A stretch of 54,753 bases of DNA from Bacteroidota bacterium (GTDB taxonomy: Bacteria > Bacteroidota > Bacteroidia > Cytophagales > Cyclobacteriaceae). The notes beneath the pieces are model-generated. The model saw only the letters and a list, made by a program, of their open reading frames with translations. It was not told the DNA's origin and did no database searches. The stretch covers positions 1 to 54,753 of the forward strand of contig CANIVF010000027.1 in NCBI GenBank assembly GCA_947470895.1, written 5' to 3'. Both the position numbers and the translations under genes were made by a program. Shown here piece after piece: positions 18,652 through 27,370 of this stretch (positions are counted from its first letter, which is position 1; the number at the start of each line of letters is the position of its first letter).

Positions 18652-19584
18652 ATGAGATTAAAATTAAGCGCTCTTATTATTCTAGCTCTTCCTATCGGAT
18701 GTTCAGTGGCAAATGCCCAACTTCATTTTGGCGCTACCACGGCTTATAATGCCACTTTTGTTCTTGATAAGGGTTTAAGTGAAGACCCGCGATACAGCTC
18801 CACCTATTCGTATCAGCTTGCTCCCATTGGTTTCAATTTAGGTCTGGATGTGGGAAGAAAGTTTGGATTGCAACTGGAGTCAATTCTTTCCAATCAAGGG
18901 CAGATTTATGAGATGGTGGATTTTGCAAAAAAGGTAGCCGGTGAACGCAAAATTGATCTTCAGTATATCAATGTTCCTTTATTGATGAAGTTTATGGGAG
19001 GTGGAGCCGGTAAGGCTCGGGGTAATTTTAATATTGGTCCTCAAGTATCCATACTAACTAAAGCGGTGGAAAGCATTAAGGCTAATCCGGGCATATTCTC
19101 TATACCAACTAATCTATCCTTCGCTGATATTCAAAAGGATTTTCCAACCGCTATCCTTGATGCAAATACAGGAAATTATTCTTTACCTAGTGCAGGCACA
19201 TACGCTATTCCAGGGGGTGTTTCTTTTGAAGATATTTCAAAAGTTTATCCTCAGGCAGTGAATGCAGGAAACGGACAATATACTTTGCCTGCTAACGGAA
19301 CGACTATGGCCAAGGACTTATTAACCAAGAAAGCCAACGACTTTAAAAAAGCAGAGTTCCAAATTGCGGTTGCTTTTGGTTTAGATATTGATTTATCCAA
19401 ACATTTATTTTTATCCACACAGATAAGAGCCAATTATAGTTTAATGGACATGAGAAATGGGGATGTTATTGATGCCATTAAAAATGGTGCTTACTCCGAT
19501 GTGTTTGGTGGCCGTGCCAATCTTTTGGTTGGAGCTCAAATTGGTCTTCATTATTATTTTGGAACACTCCGATCATTCAAGTAA
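18652..19584 (+). CDS. Outer-membrane beta-barrel (porin/PorT-like) protein with internal repeat
   Basis: 310 residues with a signal peptide (cleavage probably after ANAQ, residue about 23) and barrel-type strands such as LHFGATTAY, FNLGLDVGRKFGLQLE and YINVPLLMKF. These match the PorT/OMP_b-brl_2 pattern common in Bacteroidota. The unusual part is a non-barrel insertion at residues about 150-225 holding two imperfect repeats: FADIQKDFP...NYSLPSAGTY and FEDISKVYP...QYTLPANGTT. This probably forms a large extracellular or periplasmic loop. The last strand ends IGLHYYFGTLRSFK. The function is unknown. It stands alone between a divergent lipoprotein gene and a convergent oxidase gene. Confidence 0.82.
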   Translation: MRLKLSALIILALPIGCSVANAQLHFGATTAYNATFVLDKGLSEDPRYSSTYSYQLAPIGFNLGLDVGRKFGLQLESILSNQGQIYEMVDFAKKVAGERKIDLQYINVPLLMKFMGGGAGKARGNFNIGPQVSILTKAVESIKANPGIFSIPTNLSFADIQKDFPTAILDANTGNYSLPSAGTYAIPGGVSFEDISKVYPQAVNAGNGQYTLPANGTTMAKDLLTKKANDFKKAEFQIAVAFGLDIDLSKHLFLSTQIRANYSLMDMRNGDVIDAIKNGAYSDVFGGRANLLVGAQIGLHYYFGTLRSFK

Positions 19585-19585
19585 T

Positions 19586-19622
19586 AAAAAAAAGGGCCTG
19601 AATAAGTCAGGCTCTCTTTTTT
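19586..19622. terminator. Bidirectional terminator between the barrel gene and the glcD-like gene
   Basis: GCCTGA (19596-19601) and TCAGGC (19607-19612) form a stem with a five-base loop, extended by AGG/TCT. A run of A precedes it and CTCTTTTTT follows, so it can serve both convergent genes. Confidence 0.85.
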
Positions 19623-19639
19623 GATCCAATCCCGTTAGA

Positions 19640-21082
19640 TTAGAATATTTTTCCGGGATTAAGAATTCCGTTAGGATCAAATACTTTCTTAATACCTCGC
19701 ATCAGGTCCAGGTTCACTTCGCCCATGGCAATGGGCATGTAAGGTCGTTTGGCAATTCCAATTCCGTGTTCGCCCGATAATGTGCCACCCAGGCTCACCG
19801 TAAGTTTGAAAATCTCACCAATGCCTTCGGGTATTTTATTTTCCCAATCGGCTTCGCTGATTTTTTCCTTCAAGATGTTAACGTGAAGATTTCCGTCACC
19901 CAAATGGCCAAAGCATACGGTATTAAATCCATATTGCTTGCCAATCTCTTTAATTCCTTTAATCAGTTTAGGCAAGTTGCTGCGAGGTACCACTACATCG
20001 TCTGATTTGGTGAGGGTGTACCAGTTTACGGCAGGTGAAATATTTTTTCTTACTTTCCAAAGCTCTTCTTTCTGTGCACTACTTTCCGCAAACAAAACTT
20101 CACCACACTGGAATTTTTCAACCACATTCATCACGCGTTCAGCGTCACGCATCAACACTTCTTCATCATTGCCATCGAGCTCACACAACAAATAGGCATC
20201 CATGCCATCGATGAGTTTGGTGGTCACCGGGCTGTTCAGTACTTTCTCACAATACTCGTAAGTTTTAAGAGCAGCTTCGCGTTCAAAAAACTCTACGCCC
20301 GAAGGTGTGATGCCTTCAACAAAAATGGCAGCAATGGCACGGCAGGCTTCCTCATTGTTAATAAATGGAATCAGCAACAATACATTTTTCTGAGGCAGAC
20401 CGCGCAGTTTAAATACGATTTTGGTAATGATACCCAGTGTGCCTTCGCTACCGCACATTAATTGTGTGAGGTTATAACCCGTGGAATTCTTGAGCACATT
20501 GGCGGCTGTCCATATAATTTCTCCTGTGGGCAACACCACTTCCATGTTGATTACATAATCGCGGGTAACGCCATATTTTACCGCTTTAGGTCCGCCTGAG
20601 TTGTTTGCGAGATTTCCTCCTAGAAAGCAAGAACCTTTGCTGGCCGGATCGGGAGGATAGAAAAGTCCTTTTTCTTTTACCGCATTTTGAAATACTTCCG
20701 TGATTACTCCAGGCTCCACTGTGGCCTGAAGGTTGAGCTCATCAATATTTAATATCTTATTGAACCGCTCCATCGAAATTACGACACCCTTTTTTACTGG
20801 CAATGCACCTCCACTTAAACCTGTGCCTGCACCTCTTGGTGTGGTTGGTATTTTATATTCATTACAGATTTTTAAAATTTCACTAACCTCCTGAGGAGTG
20901 CCTGGCTTAATAACGAGGTCGGGAAGAAATTGATAATCTTCGGTTTTATCATGACCATATTCATTTCGCTGTTCCTCATCAACAAGGATGTATTCTGTTC
21001 CTACAACAGCACGAAAGAGGGCTACCATGTTTTCACCAACATTGCTTGTTGTGGGAGCATCACTTATTTTAATGTGTGGCAT
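19640..21082 (-). CDS. FAD-linked oxidase, GlcD/D-lactate dehydrogenase-like
   Basis: A 480-residue flavoprotein of the GlcD/LldD2 type, which oxidises 2-hydroxy acids such as glycolate or D-lactate. The FAD-binding PCMH domain has RGAGTGLSGGALP, PGVITEVFQ, FYPPDPASKGSCFLGGN and LMCGSEGTLGIIT. The C-terminal domain carries VCFGHLGDGNLHVN and SGEHGIGIAKRPY, with His residues near the flavin, and the tail FDPNGILNPGKIF is diagnostic. No glcE or glcF neighbour is present, so it probably acts as a single subunit, as in many Bacteroidota. Its start codon is only 17 bases from the divergent start of the NlpC/P60 gene. Confidence 0.93.
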   Translation of the reverse strand: MPHIKISDAPTTSNVGENMVALFRAVVGTEYILVDEEQRNEYGHDKTEDYQFLPDLVIKPGTPQEVSEILKICNEYKIPTTPRGAGTGLSGGALPVKKGVVISMERFNKILNIDELNLQATVEPGVITEVFQNAVKEKGLFYPPDPASKGSCFLGGNLANNSGGPKAVKYGVTRDYVINMEVVLPTGEIIWTAANVLKNSTGYNLTQLMCGSEGTLGIITKIVFKLRGLPQKNVLLLIPFINNEEACRAIAAIFVEGITPSGVEFFEREAALKTYEYCEKVLNSPVTTKLIDGMDAYLLCELDGNDEEVLMRDAERVMNVVEKFQCGEVLFAESSAQKEELWKVRKNISPAVNWYTLTKSDDVVVPRSNLPKLIKGIKEIGKQYGFNTVCFGHLGDGNLHVNILKEKISEADWENKIPEGIGEIFKLTVSLGGTLSGEHGIGIAKRPYMPIAMGEVNLDLMRGIKKVFDPNGILNPGKIF

Positions 21083-21099
21083 TAATCTATTAACTTTGA

Positions 21100-21612
21100 A
21101 TGGATACTATGATTCTTAAAACAAGCCACAAAATTAATGAATTAACCTTTCACAGAGGGGGCCTTTTCATTCTCATTTTAATATTGTTTAGCGCCTGTGG
21201 TTCAGCCAGAAAGGCGCGCGAAGCACAGGTGAACAAGGTGATTAGCGAAGCGCGAACGTTTACGGGAACTCCTTACAAATACGGAGGCACCACACGATCG
21301 GGTATGGATTGCTCGGGCCTTACGGGAAATGCGTTTCGCTCAATAAGCCTCACCCTGCCCCGCACAGCCGAAAGTCAGTCCTTGGTCGGAGTCAAGGTGA
21401 AGAAGAAAAAATTGCTAGAAGGAGATTTGGTTTTTTTTGCAACCGGAGATAAGAAAAAAGAGATTTCGCACGTAGGCATAGTTACGCAGGTGAAAGCCAA
21501 AGACAATGTGAAATTCATTCATGCGTCCACTTCGCTAGGTGTCGTGGAGACTGATTTAAATTCTGATTATTATCGAAAGCGTTTTCGTACCGCTCGGAGA
21601 GTTATTGATTAA
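21100..21612 (+). CDS. NlpC/P60 (C40) peptidase lipoprotein
   Basis: 170 residues. A hydrophobic segment ends in the lipobox LILFSAC (Cys about residue 33), so the protein is probably a lipoprotein. The NlpC/P60 domain has the catalytic Cys in RSGMDCSGLTGNAF, the His in EISHVGIVTQV and a third polar residue in KFIHAST. Such enzymes cut peptidoglycan stem peptides. ATG at 21100 gives an unusually long basic N-region. The ATG at 21109 would shorten it, and a TAACTTTG box at 21091-21098 directly before 21100 argues that the later start is used if that promoter is real. The gene diverges from the glcD-like gene. Confidence 0.9.
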   Translation: MDTMILKTSHKINELTFHRGGLFILILILFSACGSARKAREAQVNKVISEARTFTGTPYKYGGTTRSGMDCSGLTGNAFRSISLTLPRTAESQSLVGVKVKKKKLLEGDLVFFATGDKKKEISHVGIVTQVKAKDNVKFIHASTSLGVVETDLNSDYYRKRFRTARRVID

Positions 21613-21632
21613 CCTCGTCTAACTATTCACGA

Positions 21633-21659
21633 TTGCAATCTTTGGTTTAACTATCTTCG
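21633..21659 (+). promoter_or_regulatory. Candidate promoter for the glycosylasparaginase gene
   Basis: TTG at 21633-21635 and TATCTTCG at 21652-21659 (one base from TAnnTTTG) are 16 bases apart. The box ends 19 bases before the ATG at 21679. The same 16-base spacing is seen before 36195 and 43906. Confidence 0.35.
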
Positions 21660-21678
21660 CAAAATTTAAAAGCATCGG

Positions 21679-22644
21679 ATGACATCACGTAGAAAATTTC
21701 TTCAACTGGGCACGTTTGCCTCGCTGGCTCCTATCACAAAACTTTTTGGAGGCAATCCAATAGCTGCAACCACTAAGCCAGTCGTTATCTCCACCTGGAA
21801 TTTTGGATTGAATGCCAACGTAGAAGCATGGAAAATTCTTTCAACAGGTGGCCGCGCATTGGATGCGGTAGAAGCTGGTGCCCGTGTGCCCGAAGGTGAC
21901 CCCAAGGAGACCTCAGTAGGTTTGGGAGGTTTGCCCGATCGGGAAGGTCGCGTAACGCTTGATTCTTGTATCATGGATGAATTCGCTAATTGTGGTGCTG
22001 TGGCCTGTCTGGAGCATATTGTTCATCCGGTTTCTGTGGCACGCAAGGTGATGGAGAATACGCCACACGTTTTTTTAGTAGGCGATGGTGCATTGCAGTT
22101 TGCGTTATCACAGGGTTTTAAAAAAGAGAAACTACTCACTAAAGAATCTGAAAAAGCCTGGAAGGAGTGGTTAAAGACTTCACACTATAAACCGGTTGCC
22201 AATATTGAGAATCATGACACCATAGGTATTGTCGCATTGGATAATTCACAAAATCTTTCAGGCGCATGTACGACTAGTGGCATGGCTTATAAGATGAGAG
22301 GTAGGGTGGGAGATTCACCGATTATTGGCGCTGCGTTATTTGTTGATAATGAAATAGGCGCAGCTACATCAACAGGTGTGGGTGAAGAAGTGATTCGCAT
22401 TGTGGGATCGCACCTCGTAGTTGAATTGATGCGACAGGGCAATACACCACAGCAGGCCTGCGAGAAGGCTGTTCAACGCATTGTTAAAAATCAGCCAGTG
22501 AAATCTAAAGAAATTCAGGTAGGATTTCTGGCCTTGAATAAAAATGGTGAGTATGGAGCGTATGCACTTCAAAAAGGTTTTAGTTATGCGGTGCACACGC
22601 AGGATCAGGGAAATAAGTTATTCGAAGCAAAAAGCTATTATTAA
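21679..22644 (+). CDS. N4-(beta-N-acetylglucosaminyl)-L-asparaginase / isoaspartyl peptidase family
   Basis: A 321-residue Ntn hydrolase of the glycosylasparaginase branch. It has a Tat-like signal (TSRRKFLQLGTFASLAP), so export of the folded protein is likely. The conserved N-terminal GGRALDAVEAG and SVGLGGLPDREG match the family. The autocleavage site is NHDTIGIVALD: Thr of HDTIG becomes the new N-terminal nucleophile. GACTTSGMAYKMRGRVGDSPIIGAA is split here as ACTTSGMAYKM and RVGDSPIIGA and lines the substrate site. It releases aspartate from glycoasparagine or beta-aspartyl peptides. The 64-codon gene that follows starts only 3 bases after its stop, so the two are probably co-transcribed. 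Confidence 0.95.
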   Translation: MTSRRKFLQLGTFASLAPITKLFGGNPIAATTKPVVISTWNFGLNANVEAWKILSTGGRALDAVEAGARVPEGDPKETSVGLGGLPDREGRVTLDSCIMDEFANCGAVACLEHIVHPVSVARKVMENTPHVFLVGDGALQFALSQGFKKEKLLTKESEKAWKEWLKTSHYKPVANIENHDTIGIVALDNSQNLSGACTTSGMAYKMRGRVGDSPIIGAALFVDNEIGAATSTGVGEEVIRIVGSHLVVELMRQGNTPQQACEKAVQRIVKNQPVKSKEIQVGFLALNKNGEYGAYALQKGFSYAVHTQDQGNKLFEAKSYY

Positions 22645-22647
22645 AGT

Positions 22648-22842
22648 ATGAAGTCAATCATCATAAAGCCTCGCGATTCAAAAGAATTTGAAATGGCTTT
22701 TTCTTCCATTTCGGATTTTGCTAAAGACCATAAGCGAATGACTTTAGCCGATGATGATGAAATCAGTTTTGTTTGTTTGGTGAATGTGGCAAATAGCACG
22801 TTGAACGCGCTCACTAACGTTATCAGTAAAAAGCCACGCTGA
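22648..22842 (+). CDS. Small hypothetical protein (64 aa)
   Basis: An ATG three bases after the upstream stop opens a 64-residue acidic/mixed protein without signal peptide or Cys pair (one Cys only). Its composition, predicted beta-alpha-beta pattern (SIIIKPRD, EMAFSSISDFAKDH, ISFVCLVNVANSTLNAL) and coupling to the asparaginase gene make it look real. I do not recognise a family. The length resembles small antitoxin-like or adaptor proteins, but no toxin gene is adjacent, so no function is proposed. Confidence 0.6.
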   Translation: MKSIIIKPRDSKEFEMAFSSISDFAKDHKRMTLADDDEISFVCLVNVANSTLNALTNVISKKPR

Positions 22843-22896
22843 GTAAAAGTGAAAGACTATATTATTGTCTTGTTATAAATCAAAAAAAGTTTACCC

Positions 22897-23646
22897 ATGC
22901 TTGTAGAAATCGTAGTGTACAATATTGATTCTGCTCTTAAGGCTCAGGAAGGCGGTGCCGATCGTATTGAACTTTGTGATAACCCCGGAGAGGGAGGAAC
23001 AACGCCATCATTCGGAACCCTTGAAGCAGTAAGACAGAATGTAAACCTCGATCTGTTTGTCATGATTCGTCCACGGGGCGGAGATTTTAATTACTCGAAT
23101 TATGAATTTCATTGCATGAGACGCGACATTGACCAGTGCCAGAAGCTTAGCGCGGATGGTGTTGTATTTGGAATATTAAACGCAGATGGCACACTGGATA
23201 AAAAGCGGTGCAAGGAGCTTATTGATCGTGCACGACCGATGAGAGTGACGTGCCATCGTGCCTTTGACATGACGCGCGATCCATTTGAAGCGCTGGAAGA
23301 TTGTATTGCTGTCGGCTTCGATAGAATTCTGACTTCAGGTCACCAGACCACGGCATCAAAAGGAACTGCTCTGATTGCAGAGCTCGTAAAGAAAGCTAAC
23401 GGCCGTATTGCCATCATGCCTGGCTCTGGTGTGAATGAAGAAGCCGTTGAAAAAATTGTAAGCGAAACAGCTGTAAATGAAATTCATTTTTCAGCGGTAA
23501 CCTATCGGGAAAGCGCGATGCAATACCGCAATCAGGCTATTGCGGGTATGGGTTCTGACGAAGGCGCTGAATTTAAATACAGAACCGTGGATCCTGATCG
23601 CGTTCGAGCGATACGGAAACTGGCAGAAGGTGCGAAGAAGATGTGA
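22897..23646 (+). CDS. cutC: CutC family protein
   Basis: A 249-residue TIM-barrel protein of the CutC family. The start MLVEIVVYNIDSALKAQEGGADRIELC and the following FVMIRPRGGDF, CHRAFDMTRD, ILTSGHQTTA and IMPGSGVNEE are each strongly conserved (given here in pieces). The family was named for copper tolerance, but direct copper handling is disputed and its reaction is not known. It is cytoplasmic. No copper genes are near. The gene is 54 bases downstream of the small hypothetical gene and may share its transcript. Confidence 0.95.
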   Translation: MLVEIVVYNIDSALKAQEGGADRIELCDNPGEGGTTPSFGTLEAVRQNVNLDLFVMIRPRGGDFNYSNYEFHCMRRDIDQCQKLSADGVVFGILNADGTLDKKRCKELIDRARPMRVTCHRAFDMTRDPFEALEDCIAVGFDRILTSGHQTTASKGTALIAELVKKANGRIAIMPGSGVNEEAVEKIVSETAVNEIHFSAVTYRESAMQYRNQAIAGMGSDEGAEFKYRTVDPDRVRAIRKLAEGAKKM

Positions 23647-23673
23647 TCCTTGGATGTCTTGAATTTTTGAAAT

Positions 23674-24129
23674 TTATTTCTCCAAAATCTTTTCAAAGCA
23701 AACACTGCTTACCATGTTTTTATATTGGCCATAGTTTTCGATTAAGGTGTAACTGGCTTTATGATAAAGCTTAATGGCTTCAACTTGTTTCTTTCCTGTT
23801 TCAAGAATACATTTCTTATAGCTAAGTTCTTTAGCCCAGTTTTCTAATTCATTAAGTATCGTGGAGGCAATTCCTTTACCGCGCTGATTTTCTAACACGT
23901 ACATTCGCTTAACTTCAACGGTATTGCCTGAGTAGTGACGTATGGCCCCACAACCAATGGATTCTCCGTTTTGATACACGACAATGACATGTTTTATGGA
24001 GTCCGTTTTATTCAGTTGGGCATAAAATAGATGATCGTCTCCATCTAGAATTCTTAAGTAAGCATCAAGTGCGACAACGAGTTTCTGAAAATCAGGATTA
24101 TCGGAATTAGTTCTCAGGCTGGTAATCAT
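23674..24129 (-). CDS. GNAT family N-acetyltransferase
   Basis: 151 residues with the GNAT core. Motif A, which binds the acetyl-CoA pyrophosphate, is VKRMYVLENQRGKGIASTILN (partly given), preceded by ESIGCGAIRHY and followed by CILETGKKQVEAIKLYHKASYT. The substrate is unknown. The gene is monocistronic, convergent with cutC (27 bases between stops), and separated by 57 bases from the downstream lipoprotein gene on the same strand. Confidence 0.92.
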   Translation of the reverse strand: MITSLRTNSDNPDFQKLVVALDAYLRILDGDDHLFYAQLNKTDSIKHVIVVYQNGESIGCGAIRHYSGNTVEVKRMYVLENQRGKGIASTILNELENWAKELSYKKCILETGKKQVEAIKLYHKASYTLIENYGQYKNMVSSVCFEKILEK

Positions 24130-24186
24130 AGTGGGAGCGCTTGGGAAGGAAGCCTACTATTGCAGTGTTTACTATTTGTTTGTTAT

Positions 24187-26157
24187 CTATTGAAAATCAG
24201 GATCAAACTCCCAGAGAGATATTGAATCCCACATGTAAGCTTTATTATTTATTACAAAAGAAGACCCGCCCCGACTTTCTTCCGTAAGCTGAATCCAGGA
24301 ATTGGAAATGGCATCATATTTTCTAATATCAGAGCCCACGAGGTAACCATATCCCTTGACTGAAAATCCGGTATAAGAGTTAAATGAATAACTTTCAATT
24401 TCAGCTTTAACTGTCCATGATCCAGTGTTAAAATCAAATTCGTAGAATTGATTTGGGGCTGTGTCTCCGTCAAAAGAATAGATATACAAATTATCACTTA
24501 TTTCAAACCCAGTTTCAGGAATGTTATATGGCAAGAATACTCCGGGATAGTCGGGCATCATCTTCCAGCTATCTGAATTCGGGTCATATTCCCAGAAATT
24601 TTCAGTTTCTTCACCTCTAACCACATATCCTTTTAGAGTTGTTGAAATGGAAACGGACCCACTAACCATAGGTACAGGCAAATCGCCAACTCTAGTCCAC
24701 GATTTGAACAGTGGATCGAATTTCCAAAAATCAAATAACGGTTCTATTGTGAATGGATCATAGCCACCACCAACATAAGCATAGCTTCCAATTGAAAATG
24801 AAACAGCCGCACCTCTTACTTTATCCGGAAAATCTCCAATTGATGTCCATTTATTTGCAAGTGGGTCATATTCCCAAAAATTCTTGTATAAGAATCCAAA
24901 TTTTGCTCCAAGCCCGATATAACCTTTGCCATTAATTGCAAAGACAACGGCTCCACCTCTCTCTTCACCTGGTTCCATTACATTTTTTTCTAGCCAAATA
25001 TTTTGTAGAGTAAAGGATTCTGTACTTAAAGAACTCTGCTCTGCAACTCTAACTTCAATTATAAAGGACCTTTGTTTATAAACTCCTTCCAGAATTTTTA
25101 CAGTTAATGCTGATTTTGTGGCATTTAAAATGGTTGCGCTACGTTCCTCGAATAGTGCAATGTTGCCATCGGTTGTCGGATTGAAATTGTTTCCACTTAT
25201 TTGAATCGTTTCTCCAATAGACCCCTTGTTATTAGAAATAGAACTTATTAAAGGGGGCGTAACCATAAAATTACCGTTCGCAGTTGTAGATTGGAGATTC
25301 ACCGTAACGCTCACTGTATTTTCTTTTTCTCTTATGGAAGTTGGTACTTTTACTTTTAATTGTGAACTCGATGATTCCGTAACTTCTGCGATGTGTTCAT
25401 TGAACTTTACCTTATTCTTTTCCTTTATCGCACTAAAATGTGATCCTCTTATAGTGATAATATCATCAAATGTTGCTATTTGAGGTGATAAATTTTCAAT
25501 TGAAGGGGTGATTAGAATAAAGTTATTGTTTGATTTAGTCTGCCCTCCAGCAACAGTCACATAAATGGGAATCGTTTTATCAGAAATTTCGTCAGGAACG
25601 ATACATTTAATTAGTGAGTCATTACTTGCTACCACTTTTGAATTTAAAGATCCAAATTTCACTATGTTATTTTTAGCAAGGGCACTAAAAAAATTACCTC
25701 TAACAGTGATCGTATCTCCCCAAGTGCCCTCCTTGGGAGAGAAACTTTTAATTAATGGAGCTGTACTTCCCTTACTTGTGAATGAGATCGCATCTCCATA
25801 GACAAAATAATTTGAAGTAGCCAGAAATGCTTTTACAAAATAGGTTTCGTCTTTGTATAAGCCTGATTTAACGTTAGCCTCAATTTCTCCCAAATCAGAA
25901 ATAGCACCGAGCTCAATTTTATCTTCATTAGTAAATGAAAGATTCTCACTTGTTCCCCAAATAAATCCATGGTTCATAATAGGTTGTTCACCAAGCTGTG
26001 TAATATTGGCTTGAAAGGTTACACCTGTTTCTGATATATTAGTAATAGCAAGATTTTCAACTCTAGGATATGGGCTTTTAGGGAATTCATAGTTGTCACA
26101 TTTTACCATGATGAGTAATGAGACTGAAAGGGCTGTTATTAAAATTATTTTGCGCAT
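24187..26157 (-). CDS. IPT/TIG and kelch-repeat lipoprotein
   Basis: A 656-residue lipoprotein (lipobox IMVKC, Cys about residue 20). A fibronectin-like domain comes first (residues about 30-130). It is followed by three IPT/TIG domains, each with the pattern SFSPKEGTWGDTITVRGNFF, NLSPQIATFDDIITIRGSHF or SISNNKGSIGETIQISGNNF. From about residue 395 to the end there are five or six kelch blades (WEYDPLANKWTSIGDFP, FDPLFKSWTRVGDLP, YDAISNSWIQLTEE). Together these make a rigid stalk carrying a beta-propeller, typical of surface glycan- or protein-binding lipoproteins. It starts one base after the stop of the preceding barrel gene, so the two are almost certainly one operon and may form one surface complex. 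Confidence 0.88.
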   Translation of the reverse strand: MRKIILITALSVSLLIMVKCDNYEFPKSPYPRVENLAITNISETGVTFQANITQLGEQPIMNHGFIWGTSENLSFTNEDKIELGAISDLGEIEANVKSGLYKDETYFVKAFLATSNYFVYGDAISFTSKGSTAPLIKSFSPKEGTWGDTITVRGNFFSALAKNNIVKFGSLNSKVVASNDSLIKCIVPDEISDKTIPIYVTVAGGQTKSNNNFILITPSIENLSPQIATFDDIITIRGSHFSAIKEKNKVKFNEHIAEVTESSSSQLKVKVPTSIREKENTVSVTVNLQSTTANGNFMVTPPLISSISNNKGSIGETIQISGNNFNPTTDGNIALFEERSATILNATKSALTVKILEGVYKQRSFIIEVRVAEQSSLSTESFTLQNIWLEKNVMEPGEERGGAVVFAINGKGYIGLGAKFGFLYKNFWEYDPLANKWTSIGDFPDKVRGAAVSFSIGSYAYVGGGYDPFTIEPLFDFWKFDPLFKSWTRVGDLPVPMVSGSVSISTTLKGYVVRGEETENFWEYDPNSDSWKMMPDYPGVFLPYNIPETGFEISDNLYIYSFDGDTAPNQFYEFDFNTGSWTVKAEIESYSFNSYTGFSVKGYGYLVGSDIRKYDAISNSWIQLTEESRGGSSFVINNKAYMWDSISLWEFDPDFQ

Positions 26158-26158
26158 C

Positions 26159-27370
26159 TTATTTTGTTCTTATCCCAATTAGTAACTGAAAGTTTGTGAT
26201 TTTAGATTGTATATCGATCCGTTGAGAAATCCCATCAGTTTGTTCATACCTGAATTCAACGAATGTATTTAACCTGCTGTTCAGTGATTTTAATATCCCA
26301 AAGCCTCCCCACAAACCAAGTTGATTTTTCTCGATACTTAGAGCATCTGTTTTATTGGTTGCTACAACATTATTTGATTCCACCTCTTGAATCCATATCG
26401 AGTTTGATTTTAAGTGAATTGTGTTTGAGATTCCGATATTTAAATAGGGAGTGAAGTTTCTTTTGGGGAAAGTATAGCGAATACCCATCGGTATTTTTAG
26501 CTGATGCAATTCAATGGTAACGTAGTTTCTTTGGGTAAAAGAGCCATTACTGAGTATGGTGTAATTATAATAATTAGAAGTAACGTACAGGAGATCACCA
26601 TGAAGTGAAATTCGCTCACTCAGCTTAGGGGATAAAATATCCATTGAAATACCGATCACAGGAGATCTGGAAACTTCAAGAACTCCTTCTAAATGTTCGA
26701 ACCCAAAACCGGTATAGAAATTTAATTTTGAAATATTTACCCCGCTGGTTACTCCAACGATTGCCTTCGTCCATGGTTTTTTGGCTTTGAAAGCAGTGCT
26801 TGATTCTCCTTTGCAACGATTATAATCTTCAATTAAATTTGTCAAGGATTTCTCATTTAATCTGCATTGCTGAATTTTCTCTCTTATTTCAGCGCATTCA
26901 AACAAAAGGATATTCATTGTACTAATGTGTTGATTGGTACTTTTCAATACCCTCTTTCCGTCAACCAATAATTCTGAGGTTTCATTAATTAGTTGTTGAA
27001 AATTGTTGTTATGTTTCTCAATGAAGTAGATATTTTCAAATCTATATAGGCTCACAAGGCTTCTGATGATTACCTCAAGAAAAACAACTTTCGATGGTTG
27101 GCCTTTGACTGAAATTTCTTTGGTTTGAAAAAATTTATCGTTTTCAAAACCATAACCAACGATATCACGCGGTTCATACGTAGTTGTATTTTGATCTTTT
27201 GTATTCTTAAAGTCACAGGATTTATAGGCTTTTAGTCCTTCTCTATAATCAATTAAACCAAAAAGCGTATCCCTTGCATTCGTTATCACATACCCTTTTC
27301 TGTAGTCTGTCTGTGAAAAGCTAGAATGGGCAATCAAAATTGTTATTGTAATTACTATCAGTCTCTTCAT
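26159..27370 (-). CDS. Outer-membrane beta-barrel protein with N-terminal domain
   Basis: 403 residues with signal peptide (LIVITITILIAHSSFSQ). An N-terminal domain of about 190 residues (DYRKGYVITNARDTLFGLID, GYGFENDKFF) is followed by a Lys-Pro-Trp linker and a porin-like barrel from about 195 on (GVTSGVNISKLNF, GISMDILSPKL, GIRYTFPKRNFTPYLNIGISN, and the last strand NFQLLIGIRTK). This layout is common in Bacteroidota proteins of unknown function. It is first in a two-gene unit with the kelch lipoprotein, one base away. The barrel may display or anchor the lipoprotein; this is inference. Confidence 0.85.
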   Translation of the reverse strand: MKRLIVITITILIAHSSFSQTDYRKGYVITNARDTLFGLIDYREGLKAYKSCDFKNTKDQNTTTYEPRDIVGYGFENDKFFQTKEISVKGQPSKVVFLEVIIRSLVSLYRFENIYFIEKHNNNFQQLINETSELLVDGKRVLKSTNQHISTMNILLFECAEIREKIQQCRLNEKSLTNLIEDYNRCKGESSTAFKAKKPWTKAIVGVTSGVNISKLNFYTGFGFEHLEGVLEVSRSPVIGISMDILSPKLSERISLHGDLLYVTSNYYNYTILSNGSFTQRNYVTIELHQLKIPMGIRYTFPKRNFTPYLNIGISNTIHLKSNSIWIQEVESNNVVATNKTDALSIEKNQLGLWGGFGILKSLNSRLNTFVEFRYEQTDGISQRIDIQSKITNFQLLIGIRTK

